This document shows positions 54,268 to 62,851 of a DNA stretch of 64,000 nt, in pieces; position 1 is the first letter of the stretch, and each line of letters opens with the position of its first letter. The stretch spans positions 1,612,001-1,676,000 of the forward strand of contig CAVUDO010000002.1 of assembly GCA_963740255.1 (NCBI GenBank). Direction: 5' to 3'. The position numbers and the translations under genes are program-made. The stretch is from CAVUDO01 sp963740255. Lineage in GTDB: Bacteria > Actinomycetota > Actinomycetes > Mycobacteriales > Cryptosporangiaceae. The notes under the pieces are model-generated. The model searched no databases, had not been told where the DNA came from, and saw only the letters and a list, made by a program, of their open reading frames with translations.

Positions 54268-55820
54268 CCGGCGTCCGGGTGCCAGCCCCGCCTTCCTTCT
54301 GGGACGAACCGCCGCCCGACGGCGCACACCGGGCCGACTCCCGTACCGGCCCGGCCAGGCCGCCGATCCTGTCGGCAGGCGCGGTGGCCGGCCTGGCCGC
54401 CACGGCGATCCTGGGGCTGGGGGGCGGGATCGCCGTCGGCACGGCCGGCGACACGCTCGGCATCGGGCTGGCCCTGCTCGGTGTCGGTGTCGTCGCCGGC
54501 CTCGTGGTCATCCTGTTCCGGCCGCTCTGGGCAGTGGCCCTGGTCTTCGCCAGTCCGGCGGTCGGCGACCGCGACCTGCCCAGTGCCCCCTACGGCGTGC
54601 AGCTCGTCCACGCGGTGTCCGTCCTGGCGATCGGCGTCGTGACGCTCTCGCTGCTGGCCAACGGGTCGGCCAGCCGGATCCGTCGGCCGGAGATCCGGCT
54701 GCCGCTGCTGTTCGCCACCGCGCTGACGCTGACGGCGTGCGCGTCCACGCTGCTCTCCATCAACGTGGGCAAGTCGGCCAAGGTGACCGCCACGTTCGCG
54801 CTGGGGCTGCTCCTGGTGCTCGCGGTGGTGATCGTGGCCCGGACGGGCGCCAAGCAGCGGGTCCTGCTCGGTGCCGCCGTGCTGGGTTCGCTGGCGGTCA
54901 CCATGCCGGTGCTGGGCAGCGCGGACCAGCTTGTCGCCTCCTACGGCGGCGCGGTGGTCGACAACCGTGCCGTCGCCACGTTCGTCGACCCCAATGCGCT
55001 GGGCAGCTACTCCGCCATGGTCCTCTTCCTGGCCATCGGTTGGCGGGTCGCGGCCAAGAACCGCTGGGAACGGCTCGGGGCCGTCGTCGGCGGGCTGGCG
55101 GCCGCGGCGGCACTGACCCTCACCCTGAGCCGGGGGGCCTGGATCGGCACCCTGGCCGGCCTGGTGGTCTTCGGCATCCTGCACCCGCGGGCCAGGCGCC
55201 CCCTCCTCCTCGCCACCGTCGCGACGATGACCGGCGGCCTGCTGTTCTTCGTCGCCGCGCCCGGCATCGGGGGACCGGCCGCGGTGGTGGTCGACCGGGT
55301 GGTCAGCATCGGCAGTCCCGCCGCCAACCCGTACGACGTCCGCCCGATCACCTGGGGCGAGGCGGTGCGCCAGTACGCCCGGGAGCCGGTGCTCGGCAAC
55401 GGCCCGGGGGCATTCAGCGTGCTCTCTGCCGAGTCCCCGTCCGCGTTGCAGTTCCAACCGCGTCGCCATGCCCACAACGGCCTGCTGACCACCGCGGCCG
55501 AGATGGGCACCGTCGGCCTGTTCTCCGGCCTCGGCCTGGTCATCAGCCTCGCACTGGCCATCTGGGGCCGGGTCCGCCGGCTCCAGGCCGCCCACCGGTA
55601 CTCCGAGCTCGGTCTGCTCGCCGGCGGTGCGTCCGCGCTGGTGGCGCTGTCGGTCCACCTGTTCGTCGACTACCCGCTGCGCAACCCGGTGTTGATGGTG
55701 TTCGTCTGGACCGTTGCCGGACTGATGCTCGCGGTGGCCGCCACACCCAGCGCCCCGCGGATCAGCTCCGGCGCCGGTGCGGGGCGGGCCCTGGCCACCT
55801 ACGCGGCGAGGCCGCGGTGA
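54264..55820 (+). CDS. O-antigen ligase/polymerase-like membrane protein (Wzy type)
   Basis: A 518-residue protein with about 12 membrane helices (AVAGLAATAILGLGGGIAVG, LALLGVGVVAGLVVILF, LLLVLAVVIVA). The large extracytoplasmic loop holds the family segment EPVLGNGPGAFSV and RRHAHNGLLTTAAEMG (His-rich), typical of the Wzy_C/O-antigen ligase family. It should polymerise lipid-linked repeat units. The ATG overlaps the previous stop and the next GTG overlaps its stop, showing tight coupling. Confidence 0.9.
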   Translation: MTGVRVPAPPSFWDEPPPDGAHRADSRTGPARPPILSAGAVAGLAATAILGLGGGIAVGTAGDTLGIGLALLGVGVVAGLVVILFRPLWAVALVFASPAVGDRDLPSAPYGVQLVHAVSVLAIGVVTLSLLANGSASRIRRPEIRLPLLFATALTLTACASTLLSINVGKSAKVTATFALGLLLVLAVVIVARTGAKQRVLLGAAVLGSLAVTMPVLGSADQLVASYGGAVVDNRAVATFVDPNALGSYSAMVLFLAIGWRVAAKNRWERLGAVVGGLAAAAALTLTLSRGAWIGTLAGLVVFGILHPRARRPLLLATVATMTGGLLFFVAAPGIGGPAAVVVDRVVSIGSPAANPYDVRPITWGEAVRQYAREPVLGNGPGAFSVLSAESPSALQFQPRRHAHNGLLTTAAEMGTVGLFSGLGLVISLALAIWGRVRRLQAAHRYSELGLLAGGASALVALSVHLFVDYPLRNPVLMVFVWTVAGLMLAVAATPSAPRISSGAGAGRALATYAARPR

Positions 55821-57433
55821 CGGCCGAAGCAGCCACACCGTCTGGGCAGGCTGGACCTTCGGGAGCGGCCGGATCGAGCGCGCTGCGCGGGGTGGCACGG
55901 TCCGGCGCCGTCAGCACCGTCGGTTCGCTGGCCACGTCCGTGCTGGGGTTCCTGGTCGTGGTGCAGGTCAGTCGCGGCCTGGGTGCGGCGGGCGCGGGTG
56001 CGTTCGCGGTCGCGGTGGCGATCGCGATGGTGCTCGGCATCGCCGGCCGGCTCGGCACCGACACCGCCATGGTGCGCACCGTGCCTCGGCTGCGCGAGCT
56101 GGGCCGGCAGGCCGACATCCGGATCGCCGTACGCACCGCGCTGGTGCCCGTCGGCGTGGTCACCAGCGTGCTCGCCGCAGTGCTGTGCTGGGTCGCCCCG
56201 TGGGTGGCCCCCGCGCTGTTCGGCGACATCCCGGCCGAGCAGTCCACCGCGCTGATGCGGGTCGCCGCGCTGACGGTGCCGCTCGGCGCCGCGTGCTACG
56301 TCGCGCTGCAGGCGATCAGCGGCCTGGGCACGATCGTCCCGCTCACCGTCGTGGAGAGCATCACCAAGCCGGCCGCGCGGTGCCTGTTCATCGCGGTCGC
56401 GCTGCTCGCGGGCGCCGAGGTGTTCGGCGTGACCGTGGCCTGGGCACTTCCCATGCTGCTGGGCGCCGTCATGGCGGGGTGGGTGCTGCGGCAGAAGCTG
56501 CGCCGGCTCCCGCTGACCGGCGCCGCCGAACCCGACCCGGTGGCGACCCGGCGCGAGGTGTGGCGGTTCGCCGGGCCGCGCGGAGTGGCGGCGGTGTTCG
56601 AGGTCGCCGGGCTGCACATCGGCGTGGTGCTGCTCAGCGCCCTGGCCGGCGCCGCGGCGGCCGGGGTCTACAGCTCGGTGCTGCGGCTGGCGCTGGCCGG
56701 CATGCTCGGGCTGCAGGCCCTGCGGCTCGCGGTGGCACCGCAGATCTCGAAGATGCTCACCGAGGGCGACATCGCCGGCGTCGAACAGGTGCACCGGGCG
56801 TCCACGGTGTGGGTGGCCCTGGTCTCGTTCCCGCTGTTCCTGGTGCTGCTGAGCTGGCCCAGCCAGGTGCTCACGGTCTTCGGACCGGAATTCCAGGCCG
56901 GCACCGTCGCGCTGTCGGTGCTCGCCGCGGCGCTGCTGCTCAACGTGGCCACCGGCAACGTCGCGACCGTGCTGCTGATGAGCGGCCGCAGCGCGATCAC
57001 GCTCGGCGTCACGATCGTGTCGCTCGGCATCGGCGTCCTGCTCACCGTCTTGCTCGGACCGCTCTACGGGGTGCTCGGGGCCGCGATCGCGAAGGCGACC
57101 TCGACGGTGTTCGAGAACGTGGCGGTGGCGGTGGCGGTGCGGCGCAAGGTCGGGGTGCGGACCCTGTCCCGGCCGCTGGGCCTCGCGGTGGCGGCCGGGG
57201 TGGCCTGCTACGCCGTGCCGGCCGCCGTGCTGCACGCGGTCGGCGCGGTCGGCGCGGGCACGGACGGCATCCCGCTGGCCGCGGGCACCGTGCTGGTCGC
57301 GTCCGTCGTCTACGCCGTGCTGGTCTGGCGCGCCCGGAACCACTACGAACTGTCCGCGCTGGCCGCGGTGCTGCCCGCCCGGTTCACCCGGCGCCTCCGT
57401 GGCGCCGTCGGAGCACAGGAGAAGGATCGATGA
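55817..57433 (+). CDS. polysaccharide flippase (Wzx/MATE-like)
   Basis: A 538-residue transporter with about 14 membrane helices of the polysaccharide-transport type (SLATSVLGFLVVVQVSRGLG at the start, VYSSVLRLALAGMLGLQAL, FPLFLVLLSWPSQVLTVFGP with the family's GPEF). It should move the lipid-linked repeat unit across the membrane before polymerisation. The start is GTG 55817, overlapping the Wzy stop (GTGA), and its stop overlaps the sulfotransferase start. Confidence 0.92.
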   Translation: MTAEAATPSGQAGPSGAAGSSALRGVARSGAVSTVGSLATSVLGFLVVVQVSRGLGAAGAGAFAVAVAIAMVLGIAGRLGTDTAMVRTVPRLRELGRQADIRIAVRTALVPVGVVTSVLAAVLCWVAPWVAPALFGDIPAEQSTALMRVAALTVPLGAACYVALQAISGLGTIVPLTVVESITKPAARCLFIAVALLAGAEVFGVTVAWALPMLLGAVMAGWVLRQKLRRLPLTGAAEPDPVATRREVWRFAGPRGVAAVFEVAGLHIGVVLLSALAGAAAAGVYSSVLRLALAGMLGLQALRLAVAPQISKMLTEGDIAGVEQVHRASTVWVALVSFPLFLVLLSWPSQVLTVFGPEFQAGTVALSVLAAALLLNVATGNVATVLLMSGRSAITLGVTIVSLGIGVLLTVLLGPLYGVLGAAIAKATSTVFENVAVAVAVRRKVGVRTLSRPLGLAVAAGVACYAVPAAVLHAVGAVGAGTDGIPLAAGTVLVASVVYAVLVWRARNHYELSALAAVLPARFTRRLRGAVGAQEKDR

Positions 57434-58356
57434 CCACCCCGGCCCGTCATGTCGAGGTACCGAGCCGGCTGCGGTCGGTGAAGCGCCGGGTGCCCAGACC
57501 GCTCAAGCGCGCCGCCCGTTCGGCGGTCCGGGAGTACGGCATCCGCACCGCCGCCCACCGGCCCCTCCCGGACTTCCTGGTGATCGGGGCGAAGCGCGGC
57601 GGCACCACCTCGGTCTGGAACTGGTTGACCCGGCACCCCCACGTCGCGCCGATGTTCCCGACGGCCCAGCAGATCAAGAGCCCGCACTACTTCGACATCC
57701 ACTACACGGAGGGCCTGGACTGGTACCGCTCGCACTTCCCCAGCCGGGCCGCGTTGGAGCGCACCGCACGGCGCACCGGGGTCCGGCCGCTGCTCGGTGA
57801 GGCCAGTCCCTACTACGTCTTCCACCCGCTGGTCGCCGAACGCGTCCGCGCGGCGATGCCCGAGGCGAAGCTGATCCTCACCCTGCGCAACCCGGTGGAC
57901 CGGGCGTACTCCAACTACTGCGAACGGCGCGGCTCGGACGCGGAGGAACTGGCCACGTTCGAGGAGGCGATCGACGCCGAACCCGGGCGCCTTGCGGGCG
58001 AGGAGGACAGGCTGCGGGCCGACCCCGGCTACTACTCCGCCGACCACGACTGCCACAGCTACCTGGCCCGCGGCCGCTACGCCGAACATCTCGCTCCGTG
58101 GCTCCAGCTGTTCGCCCGGGAGCAGCTGCTGATCCTGCCGTTCGAGGACCTCAAGACCGACCCCGCGGACGCCTACCGCACGATCCAGGAGTTCCTCGGC
58201 CTGCCGGTGGTCAGCCCGCCCACGCTGGCACACCACAACAAGCTGCCGGTCCCGTCGATGGCCCCCGCCACCCGCGAACGCCTCGTCGACTACTTCCGCC
58301 CCTGGAACGCCAAACTCGCCACCCTCCTCGGCCGTCAGTTCTCCTGGGACCAGTGA
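57430..58356 (+). CDS. PAPS-dependent sulfotransferase
   Basis: A 308-residue soluble sulfotransferase that uses PAPS. The 5'-phosphosulfate loop VIGAKRGGTTSVWNWL is at residues 51-66 and the 3'-phosphate site LRNPVDRAYSNY near 155-166. It closes the operon of glycosyltransferases, Wzy and Wzx, so its target is probably a sugar of the exported polysaccharide. The by-product PAP would be removed by the CysQ enzyme encoded 1.1 kb further on. The start is ATG 57430 (ATGA overlap with the flippase stop). Confidence 0.9.
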   Translation: MTTPARHVEVPSRLRSVKRRVPRPLKRAARSAVREYGIRTAAHRPLPDFLVIGAKRGGTTSVWNWLTRHPHVAPMFPTAQQIKSPHYFDIHYTEGLDWYRSHFPSRAALERTARRTGVRPLLGEASPYYVFHPLVAERVRAAMPEAKLILTLRNPVDRAYSNYCERRGSDAEELATFEEAIDAEPGRLAGEEDRLRADPGYYSADHDCHSYLARGRYAEHLAPWLQLFAREQLLILPFEDLKTDPADAYRTIQEFLGLPVVSPPTLAHHNKLPVPSMAPATRERLVDYFRPWNAKLATLLGRQFSWDQ

Positions 58357-58385
58357 CCCGCGCGGATCACCTCGTTACTGATATT

Positions 58386-58504
58386 TCTGACCTGGAGCCC
58401 GTCGAGGTGCCTGGATCGCAAGGCGGAGGAGCCGTGGCGTAGCGAAGCTACGTGCGGCGAACGACAACGCAGCGAGGCAGGTGCCTCGACGGGCCGCGCA
58501 CTCA
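58386..58504. repeat. dispersed hairpin repeat, copy B
   Basis: Partner of 32688-32804, again filling the gap between two convergent gene ends (sulfotransferase and L,D-transpeptidase). The central CGTAGC-GAA-GCTACG hairpin is identical. One flanking pair has changed from T:A to C:G on both arms, which supports a selected structure. Confidence 0.85.
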
Positions 58505-59416
58505 ATCGAGGACGACTACTTCGGTGCCGGGCTCGATCTCGGCGAGGAGGAGCTGCTGGCCGGACTTGGTCAGCCGGATGCATCCGTCCGAAGTGTTCTT
58601 GCCGAGCGAGCGGTCGTGGTGCCAGGTGTGGATGCCGATGTGGGCGCCGCGCAGGCCGACCGGGATCGCGTCTACGTCGTCCGGCACGGCACCGAGCGCC
58701 CAGACGTCGGTGCCGGCGTACACCGCGCCGCGCAGCTTGGAGCGCCCGATGACGAACGTGCGCCCCAGCGGGGTGGGCGTAGCCGCGATGCCCAGCGTCA
58801 CCGGCCAGGACTTCCGCACCTGGCCGTCCCGGTACCAGGTGAGGCGGTGGGTATTGCGCCGGACGACGATCTGGTCGCGCAGCACCGCGGTGGTCCAGCC
58901 TCCGGGCGGCACCCAGGCGATGGTCCGGTTCGCCGAGGGCAGCAGGACGGCCACCCAGCCGGCACGCCGTTCCACGATCGGCATGGTCAGCCGCACACCG
59001 CGGATGTCCGGCGCGAGGAAGGCGACCGGGCGGCCACCCGGAGCGTTGTACGCCCCGATCCGCCTGGTCGGATGCAGGCCCTGGCGCAGGGGTGCGGTGG
59101 ACATCGGTGCCGGGTCGGCGGGGAACCCGGCCGGCGCGGGGCCGTAGTCGACGACGGGCAGCCCGCGGGGCGGGGGCACCACGACGAACGCCTTGTTCGC
59201 CGGGGAGGCCGACACCGACGGGCTGGCCGACGGCACCGCCTTGACTGCTGTCCGGGCCGGCTCCCGTTCGGGCGAACGGGTCACGACCACCAGGGTCAGC
59301 GCGACCGCGGCGACGAGGACCGCGCACCCGACCGGCAGCCACAGCCGCGACGGTGCGCCTCTGCGGTGGGAACCCGGTCGCGTCGACGGCGACGGATCAG
59401 GAGCGGCTGGGGTCAC
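58502..59416 (-). CDS. L,D-transpeptidase (YkuD domain), membrane-anchored
   Basis: A 304-residue cell-wall enzyme. One membrane helix near the N-terminus (LWLPVGCAVLVAAVALTLVVV) anchors it, followed by a Ser/Pro-rich linker and a C-terminal YkuD domain with HIGIHTWHHDRSLGKNTSDG and CIRL: the Cys is the nucleophile, with the His upstream. It should form 3-3 peptidoglycan cross-links or attach proteins to the wall. Start uncertain: GTG 59416 is used, GTG 59452 is possible. Confidence 0.88.
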   Translation of the reverse strand: MTPAAPDPSPSTRPGSHRRGAPSRLWLPVGCAVLVAAVALTLVVVTRSPEREPARTAVKAVPSASPSVSASPANKAFVVVPPPRGLPVVDYGPAPAGFPADPAPMSTAPLRQGLHPTRRIGAYNAPGGRPVAFLAPDIRGVRLTMPIVERRAGWVAVLLPSANRTIAWVPPGGWTTAVLRDQIVVRRNTHRLTWYRDGQVRKSWPVTLGIAATPTPLGRTFVIGRSKLRGAVYAGTDVWALGAVPDDVDAIPVGLRGAHIGIHTWHHDRSLGKNTSDGCIRLTKSGQQLLLAEIEPGTEVVVLD

Positions 59417-59498
59417 GCGCCCGATCGTACGGCGAACGGCAACGGGCCTCACCCCGGTCCCGGCAACCGTGGCGGCCTCGCGGGTGCTGGACGCCCGT

Positions 59499-60281
59499 TC
59501 AGGCGAACGCGGCGACGGCGTCGAGCACGGGCCCGGCCAGCTCCGGCCGGCAGATCAGCACGTCCGGCTGGTAGGGGTTCGGCTTGTTGTACGTCAGCGG
59601 CGACCCGTCCACCCGGGAGGCGTGCAGGCCGGCGGCCAGCGCCACCGCCACCGGTGCCGCGGAGTCCCACTCGTACTGGCCCCCGTCGTGGAGGTAGACG
59701 TCGGCGTCGCCCCGCACCACCGCCATCGCCTTCGCGCCGGCCGAGCCCATCGGCACCAGCCGGGCGCCGATCCGGGCCGCCACGTCCGCGACGTACGCCG
59801 GCGGGCGGCTCCGGCTCACCAGCATCCGGGGCACCTCGTGGACCGGGTGCGCCGCCGGCGGCGGCTCACTGGTCAGCGTGGGACCCAGGCCGGGCAGCGC
59901 CACCGCCCCGACGACGAGGGCACCGGATTCCCACAGCGCCACGTGCACGGCCCAGTCGGTCCGGCCGACCTCGGAGAACTCGCGGGTGCCGTCGAGCGGG
60001 TCGACGATCCACACCCGCTCGGTGACCAGCCGCGCCGGGTCGTCGACGGCCTCTTCGGACAGCACCGCATCCCCCGGCCGCAGCCGGGCCAACGCGGAGG
60101 TCAGGAACTCGTTCGACCGCTGGTCGCCCTCCCTGCGCAGCCGTTCGGGGCCGATCCCGGTCCGGGAACGCAGCGCGAGCAGGATCACCCCGGCGTGCGT
60201 GGCCAGCATCCTCGCCAGCTCGACGTCGGACTCGCAGGTCATCCGGGCGGCCAGCGCCGCCGGGGTATCGACCTGGTCCAC
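59499..60281 (-). CDS. cysQ: 3'(2'),5'-bisphosphate nucleotidase (CysQ-like)
   Basis: A 260-residue inositol-monophosphatase-fold enzyme that turns PAP into AMP. Metal-binding motifs are AVLSEEAVDD, VWIVDPLDGTREF and GGQYEWDSAAPVAVA; the sequence closely follows mycobacterial CysQ (Rv2131c) in these places. It would relieve PAP build-up caused by the sulfotransferase in this window as well as by sulfate assimilation. Start uncertain: GTG 60281 lies 6 bases after the upstream gene's stop, ATG 60242 is the alternative. Confidence 0.9.
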   Translation of the reverse strand: MDQVDTPAALAARMTCESDVELARMLATHAGVILLALRSRTGIGPERLRREGDQRSNEFLTSALARLRPGDAVLSEEAVDDPARLVTERVWIVDPLDGTREFSEVGRTDWAVHVALWESGALVVGAVALPGLGPTLTSEPPPAAHPVHEVPRMLVSRSRPPAYVADVAARIGARLVPMGSAGAKAMAVVRGDADVYLHDGGQYEWDSAAPVAVALAAGLHASRVDGSPLTYNKPNPYQPDVLICRPELAGPVLDAVAAFA

Positions 60282-60286
60282 CGGCG

Positions 60287-60688
60287 TCAGAGCCGGACCC
60301 AGGCGGTCTGCAGCGCCTCGGGTCGGGGCGAACGCAACGGCCGCAGCAGCAGGCTGAACAGGCCGGGGAGGACCGTGAACTCGGCCCTCCCGGCCGTGTC
60401 CGTGCCGACGGTGAAGGTCGGCGCCTTGGACCGGACCTCGGTCATCGCGCGCTGCGGCGGCAGGACCTGGACGACCACGTGCACCATCGGCCCATCTTCG
60501 GTCACCACCAGGTCGGCTCCCCCACCGGGGTGGCCGAACCGGAGCTTCCGCACACCGGGATCGGCCGCAGCCCGGCGGTCGCCGTCGAGCAGGGAGTCGA
60601 AGACCAGGTCCGCGACGTGCGCGTCGACCGGTCGGGCGTCGAACGCCCGCCGTGCCGCGTCGCGCACCGCCGACGGAACGGCGTTCAC
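60287..60688 (-). CDS. conserved hypothetical protein in sigma-factor operon
   Basis: A 133-residue soluble protein. The first half is helical (AVRDAARRAFDARPVDAHVA, DLVFDSLLDG); the second half alternates strands (KLRFGHPGGGADLVV, MVHVVVQVLPPQRA, TAGRAEFTVLPGLFSLLLRP) like a small beta-sandwich or carboxypeptidase-regulatory-like domain. The GTG 60688 follows GGGAGG by 4 bases, which decides the start. It comes directly after the sigma-factor gene, so a role as partner or regulator of that sigma is plausible but untested. Confidence 0.75.
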   Translation of the reverse strand: MNAVPSAVRDAARRAFDARPVDAHVADLVFDSLLDGDRRAAADPGVRKLRFGHPGGGADLVVTEDGPMVHVVVQVLPPQRAMTEVRSKAPTFTVGTDTAGRAEFTVLPGLFSLLLRPLRSPRPEALQTAWVRL

Positions 60689-60790
60689 GGAACCTCCCTG
60701 GGGATCGCGGACATCCCAGGGACGAGCCGCCCCGTCTCGCGGGTGCTCGCTCCCTGCCCTGGATTGTTCCGCCGCCACCGCTACCTCCAC

Positions 60791-61381
60791 CTAGAGAGAG
60801 CGCACACGGATCGGTTCGATACCTGAAGTCTGGATAACAGTCCGCAGCTTGTCCAGGCAGCGCCCGCGGGTGGGCCCGATGCTCCCGATCGGCATGTTGA
60901 GCGCGGCGGAGATCTCGTCGTAGCTGGGAGGCGGATCGAGCAGGAGCAGCCGGAGCAGCTCCTGGCACCGCGGCTGCAGGGTGGCGAAGGCGGCCCGGAC
61001 CTGCTCGTCCCGCTCGGCGTCGAGCAGGGCGGCGTCGAGTTCGGGCGCGGCAGCCCGCAACCGGTCGGTCCCCGGGTCGACCTCGTCGGCGACCAGGATC
61101 GTGCGGCGTTGCTTAGCCTGCAGGCGGAGACACTCCCGGCGGGTGGTGGTGGCGAGCCAGGCACCCACCCGGGCCGGGTCGGTCAGCCGGCCGATGTTCT
61201 CCAGCAGGCGCAGCCAGGCGGTCTGGCTCACGTCGGCGGCGTCGCCGGCGGGCAGGCGGTGGTTGCGGGCGATCGCCCAGATGAGGCCGCTGTACGCGTC
61301 GACCAGGGAGTCCCAGGCGTTCCGGTCGCCGGATGCGGCAGCGGCGACGAGTGCGGCGGCTTCCTCAGGAGCCAGGCTCAT
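60791..61381 (-). CDS. ECF-type RNA polymerase sigma factor
   Basis: A 196-residue sigma-70 factor with only regions 2 and 4. Region 2 is at residues ~20-90 (AWDSLVDAYSGLIWAIARNH, GDAADVSQTAWLRLLENI, ARVGAWLATTTRRECLRL) and region 4 at ~125-185 (LQPRCQELLRLLLLDPPPSY, DEISAALNMPIGSIGPTRGR). No anti-sigma factor with a membrane helix is next to it. The ATG 61381 is used, 17 bases after the preceding gene's stop. Confidence 0.9.
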   Translation of the reverse strand: MSLAPEEAAALVAAAASGDRNAWDSLVDAYSGLIWAIARNHRLPAGDAADVSQTAWLRLLENIGRLTDPARVGAWLATTTRRECLRLQAKQRRTILVADEVDPGTDRLRAAAPELDAALLDAERDEQVRAAFATLQPRCQELLRLLLLDPPPSYDEISAALNMPIGSIGPTRGRCLDKLRTVIQTSGIEPIRVRSL

Positions 61382-61397
61382 GGTCAGGTCGGGCGGA

Positions 61398-61784
61398 TCA
61401 GCGACGCGGAGCGGACGGTGCGAACCCCGGCGAGAGGCACACGACGTTGGGGAGCGGGGCGACCACCGGCAGGAAGTCGGGCGCGGCAGTCGCGAGGAGC
61501 GCCTGCGCCTCGACCCGGACGGTCTGTTCGAGCCACCGGTGCAGGTCGGCCGCCGGCGCTCCGCCGAAGTCCGTCTCAAGCAGACCCGGATACTCGGCCG
61601 GCCACCGCTGGGCGAGACGGAGCCAGGTCAGTTGCGAGACCAGGGCAGCGTCCTCCTCGCCGAGGCCGGCACCCAGCGCCACGTCCCAGACGAACTCCAC
61701 CTCACTGTCCACGACGCGTTCCCAGGCCTGGGCCGCGCTGGTGACCTCGCGCACAGGGTCTGGTTTCACCTGCACAGGCTGCAT
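61398..61784 (-). CDS. sigma-region-2-like protein without region 4
   Basis: A 128-residue protein that begins MQPVQVKPDPVREV. Residues ~18-62 (AWERVVDSEVEFVWDVALGA, GLGEEDAALVSQLTWLRLAQ) align with region 2 of the neighbouring sigma factor: AW-x2-VD, then W/I-x-A, DAA-x-VSQ-x2-WLRL. The region 2.4-like basic part is weak and no region 4 follows; the C-terminus is a different helical, Pro-rich segment. It could be a decoy, an anti-sigma or a decayed paralogue. The ATG 61784 has GAGAGG 8 bases upstream, and it heads the operon. Confidence 0.7.
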   Translation of the reverse strand: MQPVQVKPDPVREVTSAAQAWERVVDSEVEFVWDVALGAGLGEEDAALVSQLTWLRLAQRWPAEYPGLLETDFGGAPAADLHRWLEQTVRVEAQALLATAAPDFLPVVAPLPNVVCLSPGFAPSAPRR

Positions 61785-62264
61785 CTGCCACACCTCTCCA
61801 GCGCACCGGCCCACAGCACTCCCGTTTGCCCAGGTCTCCCCAGACAGGCAGGCATGACGCCGGTGTCCCCCCCAGGAAGACCGATCAGCGAGCCGGCGGA
61901 CGGGTCGGCGACGAACCGAGTCGGCGCCGTTCGTCCGTGGGGCGTAGCAACCGTTCGCTGACAGGCCTCGAGTGATAACTACGGGCAAGTACTCGTTCGG
62001 GCACGGTAGCGCTTCGGTCTCCAGGGCAGGGGAACGACGGGGCGCGCGACCGTGCGGTACTTGTTTGATCGCGCACCGGGTACACCGCGTTACAGACCTC
62101 CCGAAAACTCGCAAGAAAACATCAAGAAAACGTCACGGCGGCCCGGACCGACGGGCGATGTATGGATCGACGGGCGCCCGGATCGACGGACGTGTATGGG
62201 CGCGGATCAACGGGTGCGCACCGACGGAGCGGCAACGGCATCGCCACCACCCGGCGGACCGGGA
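61785..62264. promoter_or_regulatory. promoter region of the sigma-factor operon
   Basis: A 480-bp gap. An A-rich segment with three AAAAC and two CAAGAAAAC at 62101-62136 reads on the minus strand as T-rich tracts upstream of GGGAGGTCTGTAACG (62087-62101), which could be a promoter with an UP-like element or an ECF-type -35. GGATCGACGG-like words recur at 62150-62215. No gene is supported. Confidence 0.3.
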
Positions 62265-62849
62265 TCAGCCGGCGTGGAAGGTGTTCTGGACGGTCGCGAG
62301 ATCGGCACCGAGCAACGCCTCCACCGCGTCGGCGGCCCGGTCCACCACCAGCGCCAGCTCCTTGCGCTCGGCGGCGCCGAAGTCCTTCAGCACGAAGTCG
62401 GCCGGATCCTGCCGGCCCGGCGGGCGCCCGATCCCCACCCGCACCCGGAGGTAGTCGGGGGTGCCCAGCGAGCGGGTCACCGACCGCAGCCCGTTGTGGC
62501 CGTTGTCGCCCCCGCCGAGCTTGAGCCGCACCGCCCCGAACGGGATGTCGAGCTCGTCGTGCACGACCACGATCCGTTCGGGCTCGACCTTGAAGAAGTC
62601 CCGGAGCCCGGTGACCGGCCCGCCGGACTCGTTCATGAACGACATCGGCCTGGCCAGCACCACCCGGTGGCCCGGGGCGGCACCGAGTCGGCCTTCGACG
62701 ATCTCGGCGCGCGCACGGTGGCGCTTGAACCGGCCGCCGGCGCGGGCGGCGAGCAGGTCGAGGACCCCGTGCCCGACGTTGTGCCGGTTCCCGGCATACC
62801 CCGGCCCGGGGTTGCCGAGCCCGACCACGAGGAACAGGTCGCCGGACAC
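62265..62849 (-). CDS. pth: peptidyl-tRNA hydrolase
   Basis: A 194-residue enzyme that frees tRNA from abortive peptidyl-tRNA. Signatures are FLVVGLGNPGPGYAGNRHNVG (in two parts; catalytic His in RHNVG), RPMSFMNESGGPV (Asn), VVHDELDIPFG (Asp) and GGDNGHNGLRSV. Length is normal. The GTG start 62849 is 2 bases after the rplY stop, the conserved order rplY-pth in actinobacteria. Confidence 0.96.
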   Translation of the reverse strand: MSGDLFLVVGLGNPGPGYAGNRHNVGHGVLDLLAARAGGRFKRHRARAEIVEGRLGAAPGHRVVLARPMSFMNESGGPVTGLRDFFKVEPERIVVVHDELDIPFGAVRLKLGGGDNGHNGLRSVTRSLGTPDYLRVRVGIGRPPGRQDPADFVLKDFGAAERKELALVVDRAADAVEALLGADLATVQNTFHAG

Positions 62850-62851
62850 TC

